Part shown: piece by piece, positions 7,247 to 15,415 of the stretch
Layout: every line of letters begins with the position of its first letter
Numbering within the stretch: the stretch's first letter is position 1
DNA from: an uncultured Bacteroidales bacterium
Lineage (GTDB): Bacteria > Bacteroidota > Bacteroidia > Bacteroidales > UBA932
Length of the DNA stretch: 64,000 nt
NCBI GenBank assembly: GCA_944325505.1
Contig: CALVAJ010000003.1
Location: 62,001-126,000 of the forward strand
Direction of reading: 5' to 3'
Made by a program: the position numbers and the translations under genes
The notes under the pieces: generated by a model
What the model was told of the DNA's origin: nothing
The model's input: the letters and a program-made list of their open reading frames with translations, nothing else
The model's database searches: none

Positions 7247-9973
7247 TCAGAACAGGCTCAACTGTTCGTCCGCCTCATCTTCTTTCCCGTCATAAGCCAT
7301 GTCGGCCGGAGTATCGGCCGGAGCAGCGGCCTTGTCGTCCGTGTCAGGCTCAGGATTCATGCTGTCCGCATCGTCTTCCTCCATGTCGTCTTCCGGTTTG
7401 TGCAGAGGCTCTATGAACCTGATTTCCTTTATCTCGTACTGGCTTGCCTTCTTCCCTTTGGCCTGATAGCCCTTCTTGCCTATGAATTCTTCGGCATCGA
7501 TATGCTCTGCAGTCCTGTATTCGTGTTTTCCACCGAATATGACTTCTATCTGAGGGTGCCTGTCATCACTGACGGCTACCAGGTATGAACCCTTTTCTTC
7601 AGAGATGAAAGGCTGGAGCGTGTTGTCGCTCACTTCGAAGGAGAATCTCTTGATGTAGAAGCATTCCTGTTTCCCGTCGTAGTAGATGGCCGTGTAGGTC
7701 TTACCGGTGTCGAGCTTTTCGACTTTCAGGAGATTGTCCTGGTATCTGTTGCTCAGGTCGAACGACGTAGTGTAATACGTCCCGTCGCTGAATATGGCCA
7801 GGATGTGTTCCCCGGTGTTGAACTGTCCCAGATACAGGCCTCTTCCGTCTTCGTTCAGTCTGTTGATGTCCTGGTCGAACCAGATGTCTTTCCCGCCGAT
7901 AGTGGATATTCCCTTGGATTTCAGTGAAATACGCTGGATAGGATTCTTGGAGACGAGGTTTCCTCTGGATGCACGTCCCTTTATCGCAAGCTGCGAGAAA
8001 TCGTATTCGAAGGAAGACTTTTTCAGTTTCGGGCGCGGCCTGAGGCTGATGCGGACCGTTTCCGCCTCGCCGTTCCCGTTGGCCGTGAACCACAGTACGG
8101 CCGACCCCGGCGTGCCGATGGTAAGGTCATATTCCTTGTCCCTGGTAATGCTGGTGACGGCGAACCTTTTGGCGTATGTCACGCTGCTTTTCCCGTCGCG
8201 GTAGATGGCGTTGTAGATGGTCCTGGAGTCGTTCCTGTCGAAAAGTCCGACATACAGGAGGTCCTTGCCGAAGAAAGCCTTGTCGCTGACTTTCGTGACG
8301 CTGTATTTCCCGTCCTTGCGGAATACGATTATTTCCGAAAGGTCGGAGCAGTCGCAGATGAAATCCGCATTGTCCTCTTTCTTGAGTCCGATGCCTACGA
8401 AGCCTTCGGCCATGTTGGCGTAAAGTTTCGCGTTGTTGTTCACCACGCGTGAAACCGTAATGGACTCGAAGCTGACGATTTCCGTCTGTCTCGGGAATTC
8501 GCTTCCGTATTTCTTCTTGAGATTCTTGAAGTAGTTGATGGTGAACTCGGTAAGGTGCTCCAGATGGTTGTTCACCTCGTCGATTTCGGCCTCTATCCCT
8601 TTCAGCTTTTCATCCAGTGCCTTGACATCGAATTTGGAGATTTTCCTTACAGGCTTTTCCACCAGCTTGCCGATGTCTTCCATCACGATTTCCCTTTTGA
8701 GCAGGCTCTGATAGGTCTTCATCGTAGCGAATACCTCGTCGAGCTGTTCCTCCCAGCTGCCGGAGTCCTTTTCCAGAATCTTGTAGACCTTGTTCTCGAA
8801 GAATATCCTTTCCAGGGAACCGTAATGCCAGTCGCCTTCCAGCTCGTCCAGCCTTATCCGGAGCTCCTGTCCGAGGAGATCTCTGGTATGCATGGTGTCG
8901 TATACCAGTATGTCGTTGACATTCAGGAACTGGGGCTTGTTCTCTACGATTACGCAGGCGTTCGGGGAGATAGATACTTCGCAGTCTGTGAACGCATACA
9001 GCGCATCGATTGTCTTGTCCGGAGAGACATCGTTGGGAAGATGTATCACCAGATTGGCCTGGACCGTGGTCAGGTCATCTATCTTCTTGATTTTGATTTT
9101 ACCCTTGTTCTTGGCCTTTATGATGGATTCTATCACCATATGGGTGGTCTTCCCGTAAGGCACTTCGGTGATGGCGATGGTGTTCTTGTCGAGTTTTTCG
9201 ATTTTGGCGCGGACCTTGACCGTTCCTCCTCTCTGGCCCTTGTTGTACTTCGAGCAGTCGGCATATCCTCCGGTAGGGAAGTCCGGCAGGAGTTCGAAAT
9301 CCTCCCCTTTGAGAATGGATATCGAGGCATCGATCAGTTCGTTGAAATTGTGCGGAAGAATCTTGGATGCAAGGCCTACGGCAATACCTTCGGCTCCCTG
9401 GGCAAGGAGCAGAGGGAATTTTACCGGGAGCTCTACCGGTTCCTGATTGCGACCGTCGTAAGAGGTCATCCAGTTGGTGATTTTCGGATTGAAGACCACC
9501 TCTTTTGCGAATTTCGAAAGTCTCGCCTCTATGTACCTGGCTGCCGCGTTAGGGTCGCCGGTGATGATGTTCCCCCAGTTTCCCTGGCAGTCTATCAGGA
9601 GATTCTTCTGTCCGAGCTGGACCAGAGCCCCGAGAATGGACGCATCACCGTGCGGATGGAACTGCATGGCCTCTCCCACCAGGTTGGCTACTTTGGTGTA
9701 GTGCCCGTCGTCTTTCCTGTACATGGCATGAAGAACGCGCCTCTGGACAGGTTTCAGACCGTCGATAATGTGCGGGACGGCCCTCTGGAGAATGACATAG
9801 GAGGAATAGTCCAGAAACCATTCCTTGAACATTCCGGAAAGCTTGTATTTCCGGCTGTTTTCGCTGAGCAGCCTGTCGAATTTCCCGGTAGGCTGTGCGC
9901 CTTCTTCTACGGGCGTATCGCTATAGTCATCCTCCTGCCCTTCTACCGGCAGATCCATCTCGTCCATATCCAT
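7247..9973 (-). CDS. parC: DNA topoisomerase IV subunit A (GyrA/ParC family)
   Basis: A 908-residue type IIA topoisomerase A subunit. After an acidic leader (residues 1-30) comes the breakage-reunion domain with YVILQRAVPHIIDGLKPVQR, the winged-helix region MQFHPHGDAS and catalytic Tyr147 in AAARYIEARL. Then follow a coiled-coil region and a C-terminal beta-propeller-like half. The QRRVLHAMYR and GNIITGDPNA segments are typical of the Bacteroidota ParC rather than GyrA, and I see no clear GyrA box. The acidic C terminus (EPDTDDKAAAPADTPAD) is low complexity. It partners with ParE, not in this window, to decatenate chromosomes. It starts 18 bases after era. Confidence 0.9.
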   Translation of the reverse strand: MDMDEMDLPVEGQEDDYSDTPVEEGAQPTGKFDRLLSENSRKYKLSGMFKEWFLDYSSYVILQRAVPHIIDGLKPVQRRVLHAMYRKDDGHYTKVANLVGEAMQFHPHGDASILGALVQLGQKNLLIDCQGNWGNIITGDPNAAARYIEARLSKFAKEVVFNPKITNWMTSYDGRNQEPVELPVKFPLLLAQGAEGIAVGLASKILPHNFNELIDASISILKGEDFELLPDFPTGGYADCSKYNKGQRGGTVKVRAKIEKLDKNTIAITEVPYGKTTHMVIESIIKAKNKGKIKIKKIDDLTTVQANLVIHLPNDVSPDKTIDALYAFTDCEVSISPNACVIVENKPQFLNVNDILVYDTMHTRDLLGQELRIRLDELEGDWHYGSLERIFFENKVYKILEKDSGSWEEQLDEVFATMKTYQSLLKREIVMEDIGKLVEKPVRKISKFDVKALDEKLKGIEAEIDEVNNHLEHLTEFTINYFKNLKKKYGSEFPRQTEIVSFESITVSRVVNNNAKLYANMAEGFVGIGLKKEDNADFICDCSDLSEIIVFRKDGKYSVTKVSDKAFFGKDLLYVGLFDRNDSRTIYNAIYRDGKSSVTYAKRFAVTSITRDKEYDLTIGTPGSAVLWFTANGNGEAETVRISLRPRPKLKKSSFEYDFSQLAIKGRASRGNLVSKNPIQRISLKSKGISTIGGKDIWFDQDINRLNEDGRGLYLGQFNTGEHILAIFSDGTYYTTSFDLSNRYQDNLLKVEKLDTGKTYTAIYYDGKQECFYIKRFSFEVSDNTLQPFISEEKGSYLVAVSDDRHPQIEVIFGGKHEYRTAEHIDAEEFIGKKGYQAKGKKASQYEIKEIRFIEPLHKPEDDMEEDDADSMNPEPDTDDKAAAPADTPADMAYDGKEDEADEQLSLF

Positions 9974-9991
9974 ATGTGTTCTCCAAAAGTT

Positions 9992-10882
9992 TTAGTATTC
10001 GTATCCGAACCTTTTAAGTTCTCTCTTGTTTTCCCTCCAGTCAGGGTCTGTCTTGACGAAAAGCCTGAGGAAGACTTTCTTCTGGAAGAAATCCTCCATG
10101 TCAATCCTGGCCTGTGTCCCGACCTTTTTCAGGGCGGCGCCTCCTTTGCCGATTATTATCCCTTTCTGGGATTCCCGGACTACATAGATTACCGCGCTGA
10201 TTTCATAGCGCTCCGCCCCTTCCTTGAATTCTTCGATGGCGACTTCGCAGCTGTACGGGATTTCCTGGCTGTAGTTCAGCAGTATTTTCTCCCGGATTAT
10301 CTCGGATGCGAAGAACCTGAGGTTCTTGTCCGTAAAGACATCCTTGTCGTACCATGGCGGAGCGATGGGCAGATGCTCGATTATGGCATCGAAGATATTC
10401 TCCAGGTTGAACTTTTCCATGGCGGACGCCGGGTAGATGACAGCCTGCGGAAGCTGTTCCTGCCACCAGTCCATAAGCTGGCGCACCTGTTCCTGGGTAC
10501 TGATGTCTATTTTGTTGATGACCAGTATTACAGGACACTCTATTTTGCGGAGCTTCTCTATGTATTCGGCGTTTTTGTCGCCTTTTTCCACTACATCTGT
10601 CACATACAGGATGATGTCGGCATCGCCGATAGCGGTATCTACGAAGTTCATCATGCTCTGCTGGAGCCTGTAGTTGGGCTTGAGGATTCCGGGAGTGTCG
10701 GAGTAGACTATCTGGTAGTCTTCTCCGTTCACTATCCCCATTATCCTGTGCCGCGTGGTCTGGGCCTTTGCCGTCACGATGGACAGTTTTTCTCCCACCA
10801 GGGCGTTCATCAAGGTGGATTTGCCGACATTCGGATTCCCGATTATGTTCACAAATCCGGCACGGTGCTTCTTCTCGCTCAT
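9992..10882 (-). CDS. era: GTPase Era
   Basis: A 296-residue GTPase with G1 GNPNVGKST, G3 DTPG and G4 NKID motifs, and a C-terminal KH domain containing the conserved VRESQKGIIIGKGGAALKK segment. Era binds the 3' end of 16S rRNA and aids 30S assembly. It lies 9 bases after rluB and 18 bases before parC on the same strand, so the three are co-transcribed. Confidence 0.95.
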   Translation of the reverse strand: MSEKKHRAGFVNIIGNPNVGKSTLMNALVGEKLSIVTAKAQTTRHRIMGIVNGEDYQIVYSDTPGILKPNYRLQQSMMNFVDTAIGDADIILYVTDVVEKGDKNAEYIEKLRKIECPVILVINKIDISTQEQVRQLMDWWQEQLPQAVIYPASAMEKFNLENIFDAIIEHLPIAPPWYDKDVFTDKNLRFFASEIIREKILLNYSQEIPYSCEVAIEEFKEGAERYEISAVIYVVRESQKGIIIGKGGAALKKVGTQARIDMEDFFQKKVFLRLFVKTDPDWRENKRELKRFGYEY

Positions 10883-10891
10883 AGTCTGCGG

Positions 10892-12280
10892 CTATACGTA
10901 TGCCCCCATTTTCAGGATATTGACTTCACCCTGCGAGAGATATCTCCAGGCTCCTCTTTTGAGTCCTTTCTTGGTAAGGCCTGCGAAATACACCCTGTCA
11001 AGGCCTTTTACGCTGTATCCGAGCGATTCGAATATCCTCCTGACGATGCGGTTCTTGCCTGAATGGATTTCGATTCCGAGCTTCCTGTGATCCGTGTCAT
11101 CGATGTATTCGAGCTCGTCTGCGGCTATCACCCCGTCTGCAAGCTCGATTCCGCTCATGATATGGTCGTAGTCCTCCTTGCCGAGGTCTTTGTCGAGAGT
11201 CACCTGATATATTTTCTTCTTGTCGTATGACGGATGCGTCAGCTTCTCCGCTATCTCACCGTCATTGGTGAACATGAGTACGCCGGTGGTGTTCTTGTCC
11301 AGGCGTCCGACAGGGAATACCCTTGCCGTGCAGCTTTTGAGAAGATCCATCACTGTCTTGTCAGCGTGCGGGTCGCTTGCCGTGGTAACGAAGCCTTTAG
11401 GCTTGTTCATCACTATATAGACTTTCTCCTCGCCTCTGAGCTTCTCACCGTTGAACCTTACGTCATCAGTGTATATATTGACCTTGGTCCCGAGTTCGGT
11501 GACAAGCTTGCCGTTGACCGTGACTACTCCTGCCAGAATGAGGTTGTCTGCCTCGCGGCGGGAACATACTCCGGAGTTGGCTATGAATTTGTTGAGCCTT
11601 ACTTCTTCCTTTACCGGAATATTCACCATGTCATTGTCGGAAAATCTCGTGTCATCCAGCTGGGGTTTCCTGCTTATCATCCTGTTGATGCCCGCAGTAG
11701 CTGCATCCTGTACTCTGGCGTTCCTTCCTGAAGGGGCTCCGGGTCTTCTGCCTTTTCCTGCTGCAGGGGCGTTCCTTCTGGCCCCTCCGAAATTCCTTTT
11801 GCCTGCAGGTCTCCCGTAGTTTCTCCTTTCTTCCCCCTCACCGAAGAACCTTCGTCCTTCATTGCCGTTTTCGCCGTAGGAGCGCCGGCCTTCACTGTTT
11901 TCTCCGTATGACCTTCTCTGTGACTGGCGTCCAGATCCGTATCCTCCTCTTTCATTCCTGTCGGAGAAACTCCTGTCTCCGTACCCACGGTTCCCGCCGG
12001 AGTTCCTGCTGCCGTAGCTTCGGCGCTCTCCATAGCCTGATGACCTTCTGTCAGAATAAGTACGTGAACCTCCGCGCTCGTCGGATGAGTAGGACGTACG
12101 TCTGGCAGGCTGGTAGTCCTGGCTGCTGTCCGATCCGCTTGTGTAGTTTTTCCTGTGGCGGAGTTTCCGCCCGGCCTGAGAATAGCCGCTGGAGTAATTC
12201 CTTTCCGAGTTCCGCTCGCTTCCGTAATCCCTACGGTCGCCGCTCTGGCTGTCGAAGCCGTCGTTTCTGTAGTTTTCCAT
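10892..12280 (-). CDS. rluB: RluB-type rRNA pseudouridine synthase with disordered N-terminal tail
   Basis: A 462-residue protein. The first ~215 residues are low complexity, rich in Arg, Gly, Ser, Tyr and Asn (repeats such as RRSYG, GGYGSGR), resembling RGG-type RNA-binding tails. Then come an S4 domain (VRLNKFIANSGVCSRREADN) and an RsuA/RluB catalytic domain with GRLDKNTTGVLMFTNDGE carrying the catalytic Asp. It converts a uridine of 23S (or 16S) rRNA to pseudouridine. The frame continues upstream to a GTG, but ATG 12280 directly follows GAAGGGG and a small CCCC/GGGG hairpin, so I use it. Long tails of this kind are known in Bacteroidales homologues. Confidence 0.88.
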   Translation of the reverse strand: MENYRNDGFDSQSGDRRDYGSERNSERNYSSGYSQAGRKLRHRKNYTSGSDSSQDYQPARRTSYSSDERGGSRTYSDRRSSGYGERRSYGSRNSGGNRGYGDRSFSDRNERGGYGSGRQSQRRSYGENSEGRRSYGENGNEGRRFFGEGEERRNYGRPAGKRNFGGARRNAPAAGKGRRPGAPSGRNARVQDAATAGINRMISRKPQLDDTRFSDNDMVNIPVKEEVRLNKFIANSGVCSRREADNLILAGVVTVNGKLVTELGTKVNIYTDDVRFNGEKLRGEEKVYIVMNKPKGFVTTASDPHADKTVMDLLKSCTARVFPVGRLDKNTTGVLMFTNDGEIAEKLTHPSYDKKKIYQVTLDKDLGKEDYDHIMSGIELADGVIAADELEYIDDTDHRKLGIEIHSGKNRIVRRIFESLGYSVKGLDRVYFAGLTKKGLKRGAWRYLSQGEVNILKMGAYV

Positions 12281-12353
12281 TGTCTTTACCCCTTCGTGGG
12301 GCGCGTTAAAATTTTTTAATAATGTAATGAAATGGCTCACGCCATAATATGTC

Positions 12354-13145
12354 TTATTTCTTTGTCAATCTGAATATATACGTTATGGTCCCTTCCTGGA
12401 CTGCCGGAGCATCGCTGCTCATATTGAAGGAAGCCTCTAAGGCCGCTTTCCTGGCAGCTTCCCACAAGGTCTTGTCTGTCACTGTGGTCCCCTGGGCGCC
12501 CGGCACGGCTTCAAGTACCTTGCCATACTGGTCCACTTTAATGGATACCACGACTTTCCCTGCCTGCTGTACCTGAAAATCCGGTTTCTGCAGACCTCCG
12601 AGAACCCGTCTGCCTGCAAGGCTGGCTACGGGCTCGTCATCGGTATTCCCGGTCCTGATGTTGCCGCCTGCATGACCGGCTTTCAGCGCTTCGGATACTT
12701 TTGCCGCTGTCTGCGCAGCGAGAGTGTCTTTTTCCGTCCTGTTGTCCGCAGCGTGGAACAGGGCCCTGCGGTCTATTTCCTTTTCCCGTGGAGGCTGCGG
12801 CTTTTCCACATCCCCGAAATCATCATTTACGGCTTCCGGAGCCTCATTGGCTTTTGTTCCCGTTTCCTGCGCCTGGGATGCCTGGACCAGTTTTACCTCC
12901 TCTTCGGGGCTGGCTTTCTCGGCTGTGGGGCGGGAACTTGTTATCTCCTGTTCAGGAATTTCCGCTGTATCTTCCGTGAAGTCTATAAGCATGGCCTGTT
13001 CTTCAGGAGGCGGGTACATGTACTTGAGGCCGGAAACGAAGCCCGTAACGATAATCACACCATGTGCGATAACCGTGAGCGCGATACCGACAATATTCGG
13101 CATCGCAGCTTTCCATCCTGTTTTATTATTGTCCTGTCCGGCCAT
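12354..13145 (-). CDS. tonB: TonB-like energy transducer
   Basis: A 263-residue protein with one N-terminal membrane span (IVGIALTVIAHGVIIVTGFV), a long acidic/proline periplasmic linker, and a C-terminal TonB fold (KVVVSIKVDQYGKVLEAVP ... KAALEASFNMSSDAPAVQEG). It carries proton-motive energy from ExbB/ExbD to outer-membrane receptors such as SusC proteins. It lies 21 bases after exbD. An alternative reading is the TolA-like partner of a TolQ/TolR pair. Confidence 0.82.
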   Translation of the reverse strand: MAGQDNNKTGWKAAMPNIVGIALTVIAHGVIIVTGFVSGLKYMYPPPEEQAMLIDFTEDTAEIPEQEITSSRPTAEKASPEEEVKLVQASQAQETGTKANEAPEAVNDDFGDVEKPQPPREKEIDRRALFHAADNRTEKDTLAAQTAAKVSEALKAGHAGGNIRTGNTDDEPVASLAGRRVLGGLQKPDFQVQQAGKVVVSIKVDQYGKVLEAVPGAQGTTVTDKTLWEAARKAALEASFNMSSDAPAVQEGTITYIFRLTKK

Positions 13146-13166
13146 TCCTGTAATCCAAACCCTGTC

Positions 13167-13580
13167 CTATTCGGGCGAAGTCGCCAGTATCACCTTATAA
13201 TGGTTTCTTTTCGCTATGTTCATCACCTGCACCACTTCCTTGATCGGCACACTCTCGTCGGCGTATATGGAGAATGTCGGATCCGGCTCGCTCTGGAGAA
13301 GCTCTACCAGGTCATCCTCGATTTCTGAGAATTTTACCGGCTCCGGATTCCCGTTTATATGGTATGAGAATGTGTCGGATTCCAGATAGTGCTTTATGGA
13401 TACGCTTACTGTCGCCTTGGCTGCCACCTGGCCTGTGCTTTTGGGCAGCAGAAGCTTCAGTGCATTAGGGTTTACGAGGGTGGATGTCACCAGAAAGAAT
13501 ACAAGCAGCAGGAAAACGATGTCCGTCATCGAGGACATCGAGAACTCGGCAGTGATACGTGTATTTCTTTTAATAGCCAT
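13167..13580 (-). CDS. exbD: Biopolymer transporter ExbD/TolR
   Basis: A 137-residue protein. A short cytoplasmic start (MAIKRNTRITAEFSMSSMTD) leads into one membrane span (IVFLLLVFFLVTSTL) with the conserved Asp just before it, and a periplasmic domain ends in the usual EVVQVMNIAKRNHYKVILAT. Together with ExbB it forms the proton channel that powers TonB. The gene starts 8 bases after exbB. Confidence 0.9.
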   Translation of the reverse strand: MAIKRNTRITAEFSMSSMTDIVFLLLVFFLVTSTLVNPNALKLLLPKSTGQVAAKATVSVSIKHYLESDTFSYHINGNPEPVKFSEIEDDLVELLQSEPDPTFSIYADESVPIKEVVQVMNIAKRNHYKVILATSPE

Positions 13581-13588
13581 GGTGTGAC

Positions 13589-14293
13589 CTATTTGCTTTC
13601 AGAAGACTTGTTGAGGACATCCATGAAATCTATGGTGATGCTTTCCATCTTGAATACGATGTCGGATATCTTGGATGTCAGATAGTTGTATCCGAAGTAG
13701 GCCGGAATGCCGACTATCAGTCCTCCGACTGTGGTGATCATTGCGGTATAGATACCGCCGGAGAGGAGGGTAATGTCGATGTTGTTGCCGGCATTGGCCA
13801 TGTTGAAGAATGCCTGTACCATACCGGTCACGGTACCGAGAAACCCGATCATAGGTGCGCCTCCTGCTATGGTAGCCAGAATGGGAAGGCCTTTTTCGAG
13901 CCGGGACACTTCTACGTTGCCGGTATTCTCGACGGCCGTCTGTATGTCCTGGAGCGGACGGCCCATCCTGTCGATGCCTTTTTCCACAAGCCTTGCCACA
14001 GGGGTGTCATATTTCTGGCACAGCGCAACTGCCGATTTCGTCTTTCCGTCGGTAATCAGATCCCTTATGTCTTTCATGAAATTCGGATCTACTTTCCCTG
14101 CATTTCGCAGTATCCACCATTTTTTTCCGAAAATATATATCGCCAGGATGGACAGTGCCAGCAGCACCCACATCAGAGCCCCTCCTTTCATGAAGAGTTC
14201 AAAAAGCGACATTGTCATCTCCTGCTGCTGGGGTACTGCCTCCCCGACAGTCTCCATAGCATCGATACCTGATTGTAAAAGATTGAAAAGCAT
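13589..14293 (-). CDS. exbB: ExbB/TolQ/MotA proton channel protein
   Basis: A 234-residue protein with three membrane spans (about 30-50, 125-150 and 165-190) and the MotA/TolQ/ExbB core: KGLPILATIAGGAPMIGFLGTV and TTVGGLIVGIPAYFGYN. I start at ATG 14293, because the open frame before it begins with TTG and the promoter lies only about 32 bases upstream. It is the first gene of the exbB-exbD-tonB unit. Confidence 0.9.
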   Translation of the reverse strand: MLFNLLQSGIDAMETVGEAVPQQQEMTMSLFELFMKGGALMWVLLALSILAIYIFGKKWWILRNAGKVDPNFMKDIRDLITDGKTKSAVALCQKYDTPVARLVEKGIDRMGRPLQDIQTAVENTGNVEVSRLEKGLPILATIAGGAPMIGFLGTVTGMVQAFFNMANAGNNIDITLLSGGIYTAMITTVGGLIVGIPAYFGYNYLTSKISDIVFKMESITIDFMDVLNKSSESK

Positions 14294-14324
14294 GTTATTG
14301 TCGTTCTTAAAGTACAAAAGTGTG

Positions 14325-14355
14325 CAAAATTAGGCAAAAATCCCGGGATTCCAAA
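14325..14355 (-). promoter_or_regulatory. Promoter of exbB-exbD-tonB
   Basis: On the minus strand: TTTG (14355-14352), 19-base spacer, TAATTTTG (14332-14325). This is an exact fit to the Bacteroidota -33/-7 consensus. The -33 element lies inside the stem of the upstream terminator. Confidence 0.72.
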
Positions 14356-14400
14356 TGGAAACACTCAAAGCATGGCATGTTTCCATCTGGAATCCCGGGG
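14336..14400 (-). terminator. Very long hairpin terminator before exbB
   Basis: Arm 14341-14363 pairs with 14378-14400, about 22 base pairs with one mismatch and a 14-base loop. On the minus strand the stem is followed by TTTTT (14340-14336). It would stop transcription from the lipoprotein gene at 14494. It overlaps the exbB promoter. Confidence 0.75.
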
Positions 14401-14469
14401 AGATGCTTTCCTTTTCAGTGAATATAACGAGTATCCGTATATGTCCTGATCCATCACATCCTCAGGATG
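14397..14469 (-). pseudogene. AraC-regulator remnant: both ends kept, middle deleted
   Basis: Bases 14426-14461 repeat exactly the 5' end and leader of the AraC gene at 21463-21498, including the start and first codons (MDQDIYGYS). Bases 14397-14425 repeat, with two differences, the 3' part of the same gene (20434-20462, encoding IFTEKESISP). About 1 kb between them is missing. The joined frame closes after about 29 codons. A shortened palindrome CATCCT-C-AGGATG (14457-14469) corresponds to the 20-base palindrome before the intact gene. Confidence 0.8.
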
Positions 14470-14493
14470 AGAATTTAATGATTTTTTGTTTGC

Positions 14494-15017
14494 CTATTGA
14501 ACAGCCGATGTCAGGTCCACATAGTTATTCACCGTCAGCCCCCATCCCGCAGGGGTACGGCATTCAAGTACTTCGGCAGTGCCGTCTTCGTAAGAGATCA
14601 AAGTGACCGAGTCCTTGGTAAGATTCTTATATTCTATTGTTAGGAGTTCACCTGTTATGGATTCACACAAACGAATCCGGCCGCTTGTGGCATCGGTTTC
14701 GGTTATTTCCAAGGATATTCCTACCATGCTTTCCATATCAACATATAGGATGTCGTTCACAGATATTTCAACTTCAAACATTTGAGAATACTTTTCCGCA
14801 TCCTCTTCTTTCGTTACAAAGGTTTCTATGAGGCATAATTTACCGTTTATTGATCCGAAATCATATCCGACGTATTCGCCGGATTCTTCATCAAAGGACA
14901 GCCATGTCTTTCTGATTGTCACCGGTTCTTCATTGTCCTTTTCTTCGCAGGAAGTCGCAAGGCCTGCCGCCATTGTCGCCGTCATCAGTATCACGGCCCA
15001 TTTCCAGAATTTTTCAT
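14494..15017 (-). pseudogene. Small lipoprotein with frameshifted signal peptide
   Basis: The body (about 166 residues, from TATMAAGLATSC to the end) is an intact frame with a lipobox ending ATSC and an acidic, beta-rich region. I recognise no family. The natural start is ATG 15017, but after it the run has five A (15014-15010) and the frame closes at TGA after eight codons. With six A it would read MKKFWKWAVILMTATMAAGL, a classical lipoprotein signal. Translation could begin at GTG 14994, giving a signal without its basic N terminus. It has its own promoter (15044-15074). A real one-base deletion, slippage-based switching and a sequencing error are all possible. Confidence 0.65.
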
Positions 15018-15043
15018 GCTATAATGGTTTTAAATGTTTCTCC

Positions 15044-15074
15044 CAAATATAGCAGTGCGGGCCCTCGTATGCAA
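15044..15074 (-). promoter_or_regulatory. Promoter of the small lipoprotein gene
   Basis: On the minus strand: TTG (15074-15072), 20-base spacer, TATATTTG (15051-15044), then a 26-base leader to ATG 15017. Confidence 0.65.
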
Positions 15075-15175
15075 CCGTCGGCTTTGCTCTAACGGCAAAA
15101 TCTAATCTTTGCCGGGCAGCCAGTCCCATGCGGGCATTACATTTATTTTTTTCCAGGATATTATATTATTCCCTT

Positions 15176-15257
15176 TTTTATGGGAATTTGCGGTCACGAA
15201 TGTCTGGACGGCTTCCGGTATCCCGCCGACGATGAGATATTGTCTGAAATAGCCCAT
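15176..15257 (-). pseudogene. Fragment of an AAA ATPase / DUF4143 protein
   Basis: About 27 codons on the minus strand read MGYFRQYLIVGGIPEAVQTF and a few residues more. This matches the conserved 'YLxxGGxPEAV' block of AAA_14/DUF4143 ATPases; the intact ATPase at 21635-22975 has the corresponding RYSVCGGMPAAAVK. Sequence on either side does not continue the family, so this is a decayed scrap. The rest of 15018-15415 holds two promoters and the phased repeat below. Confidence 0.5.
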
Positions 15258-15266
15258 AATAGCACG

Positions 15267-15336
15267 GCTGTTTTGTCGCGGCGACAAAATTTTTTGCCGA
15301 TACGACAATTTTTTGTTCTGGCTGCAAAACTTTTTG
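15267..15336. repeat. Four AT-rich half-sites at 20-base spacing, upstream of DUF3575 promoter
   Basis: Three imperfect palindromes, CAAAATTTTTTG (15285-15296), CAATTTTTTG (15306-15315) and CAAAACTTTTTG (15325-15336), have centres exactly 20 bases apart. A fourth half-site, TTTTG at 15271-15275, continues the period. TTTTGTCGC-G-GCGACAAAA (15271-15289) is also a perfect inverted repeat. The array ends 18 bases before the -33 element at 15355. Candidate operator or activator array, or intrinsically curved DNA. Confidence 0.6.
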
Positions 15337-15354
15337 TCCGATCCGCAAGCATGG

Positions 15355-15385
15355 TTGAAAAGGCCGGCTTTCCGGATTAAATTTG
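15355..15385 (+). promoter_or_regulatory. Promoter of the DUF3575-DUF3868-MACPF operon
   Basis: TTG (15355-15357), 20-base spacer, TAAATTTG (15378-15385). Transcription would begin near 15392, about 24 bases before ATG 15416. This excludes the longer open frame that starts at 15383. Confidence 0.7.
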
Positions 15386-15415
15386 TTAATGGCACAACTT
15401 GTAAATTCAATATTT

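Noticed and set aside
8555-11062. 835-codon open frame on the plus strand
   Set aside because: It lies antisense to parC, era and the end of rluB, which are unmistakable on the minus strand. The translation has no recognisable domain and spans three genes, so it is a codon-bias shadow.
14341-14400. Terminal inverted repeats of an insertion sequence
   Set aside because: The arms are only 14 bases apart with no transposase; a T-run after the stem fits a terminator better.
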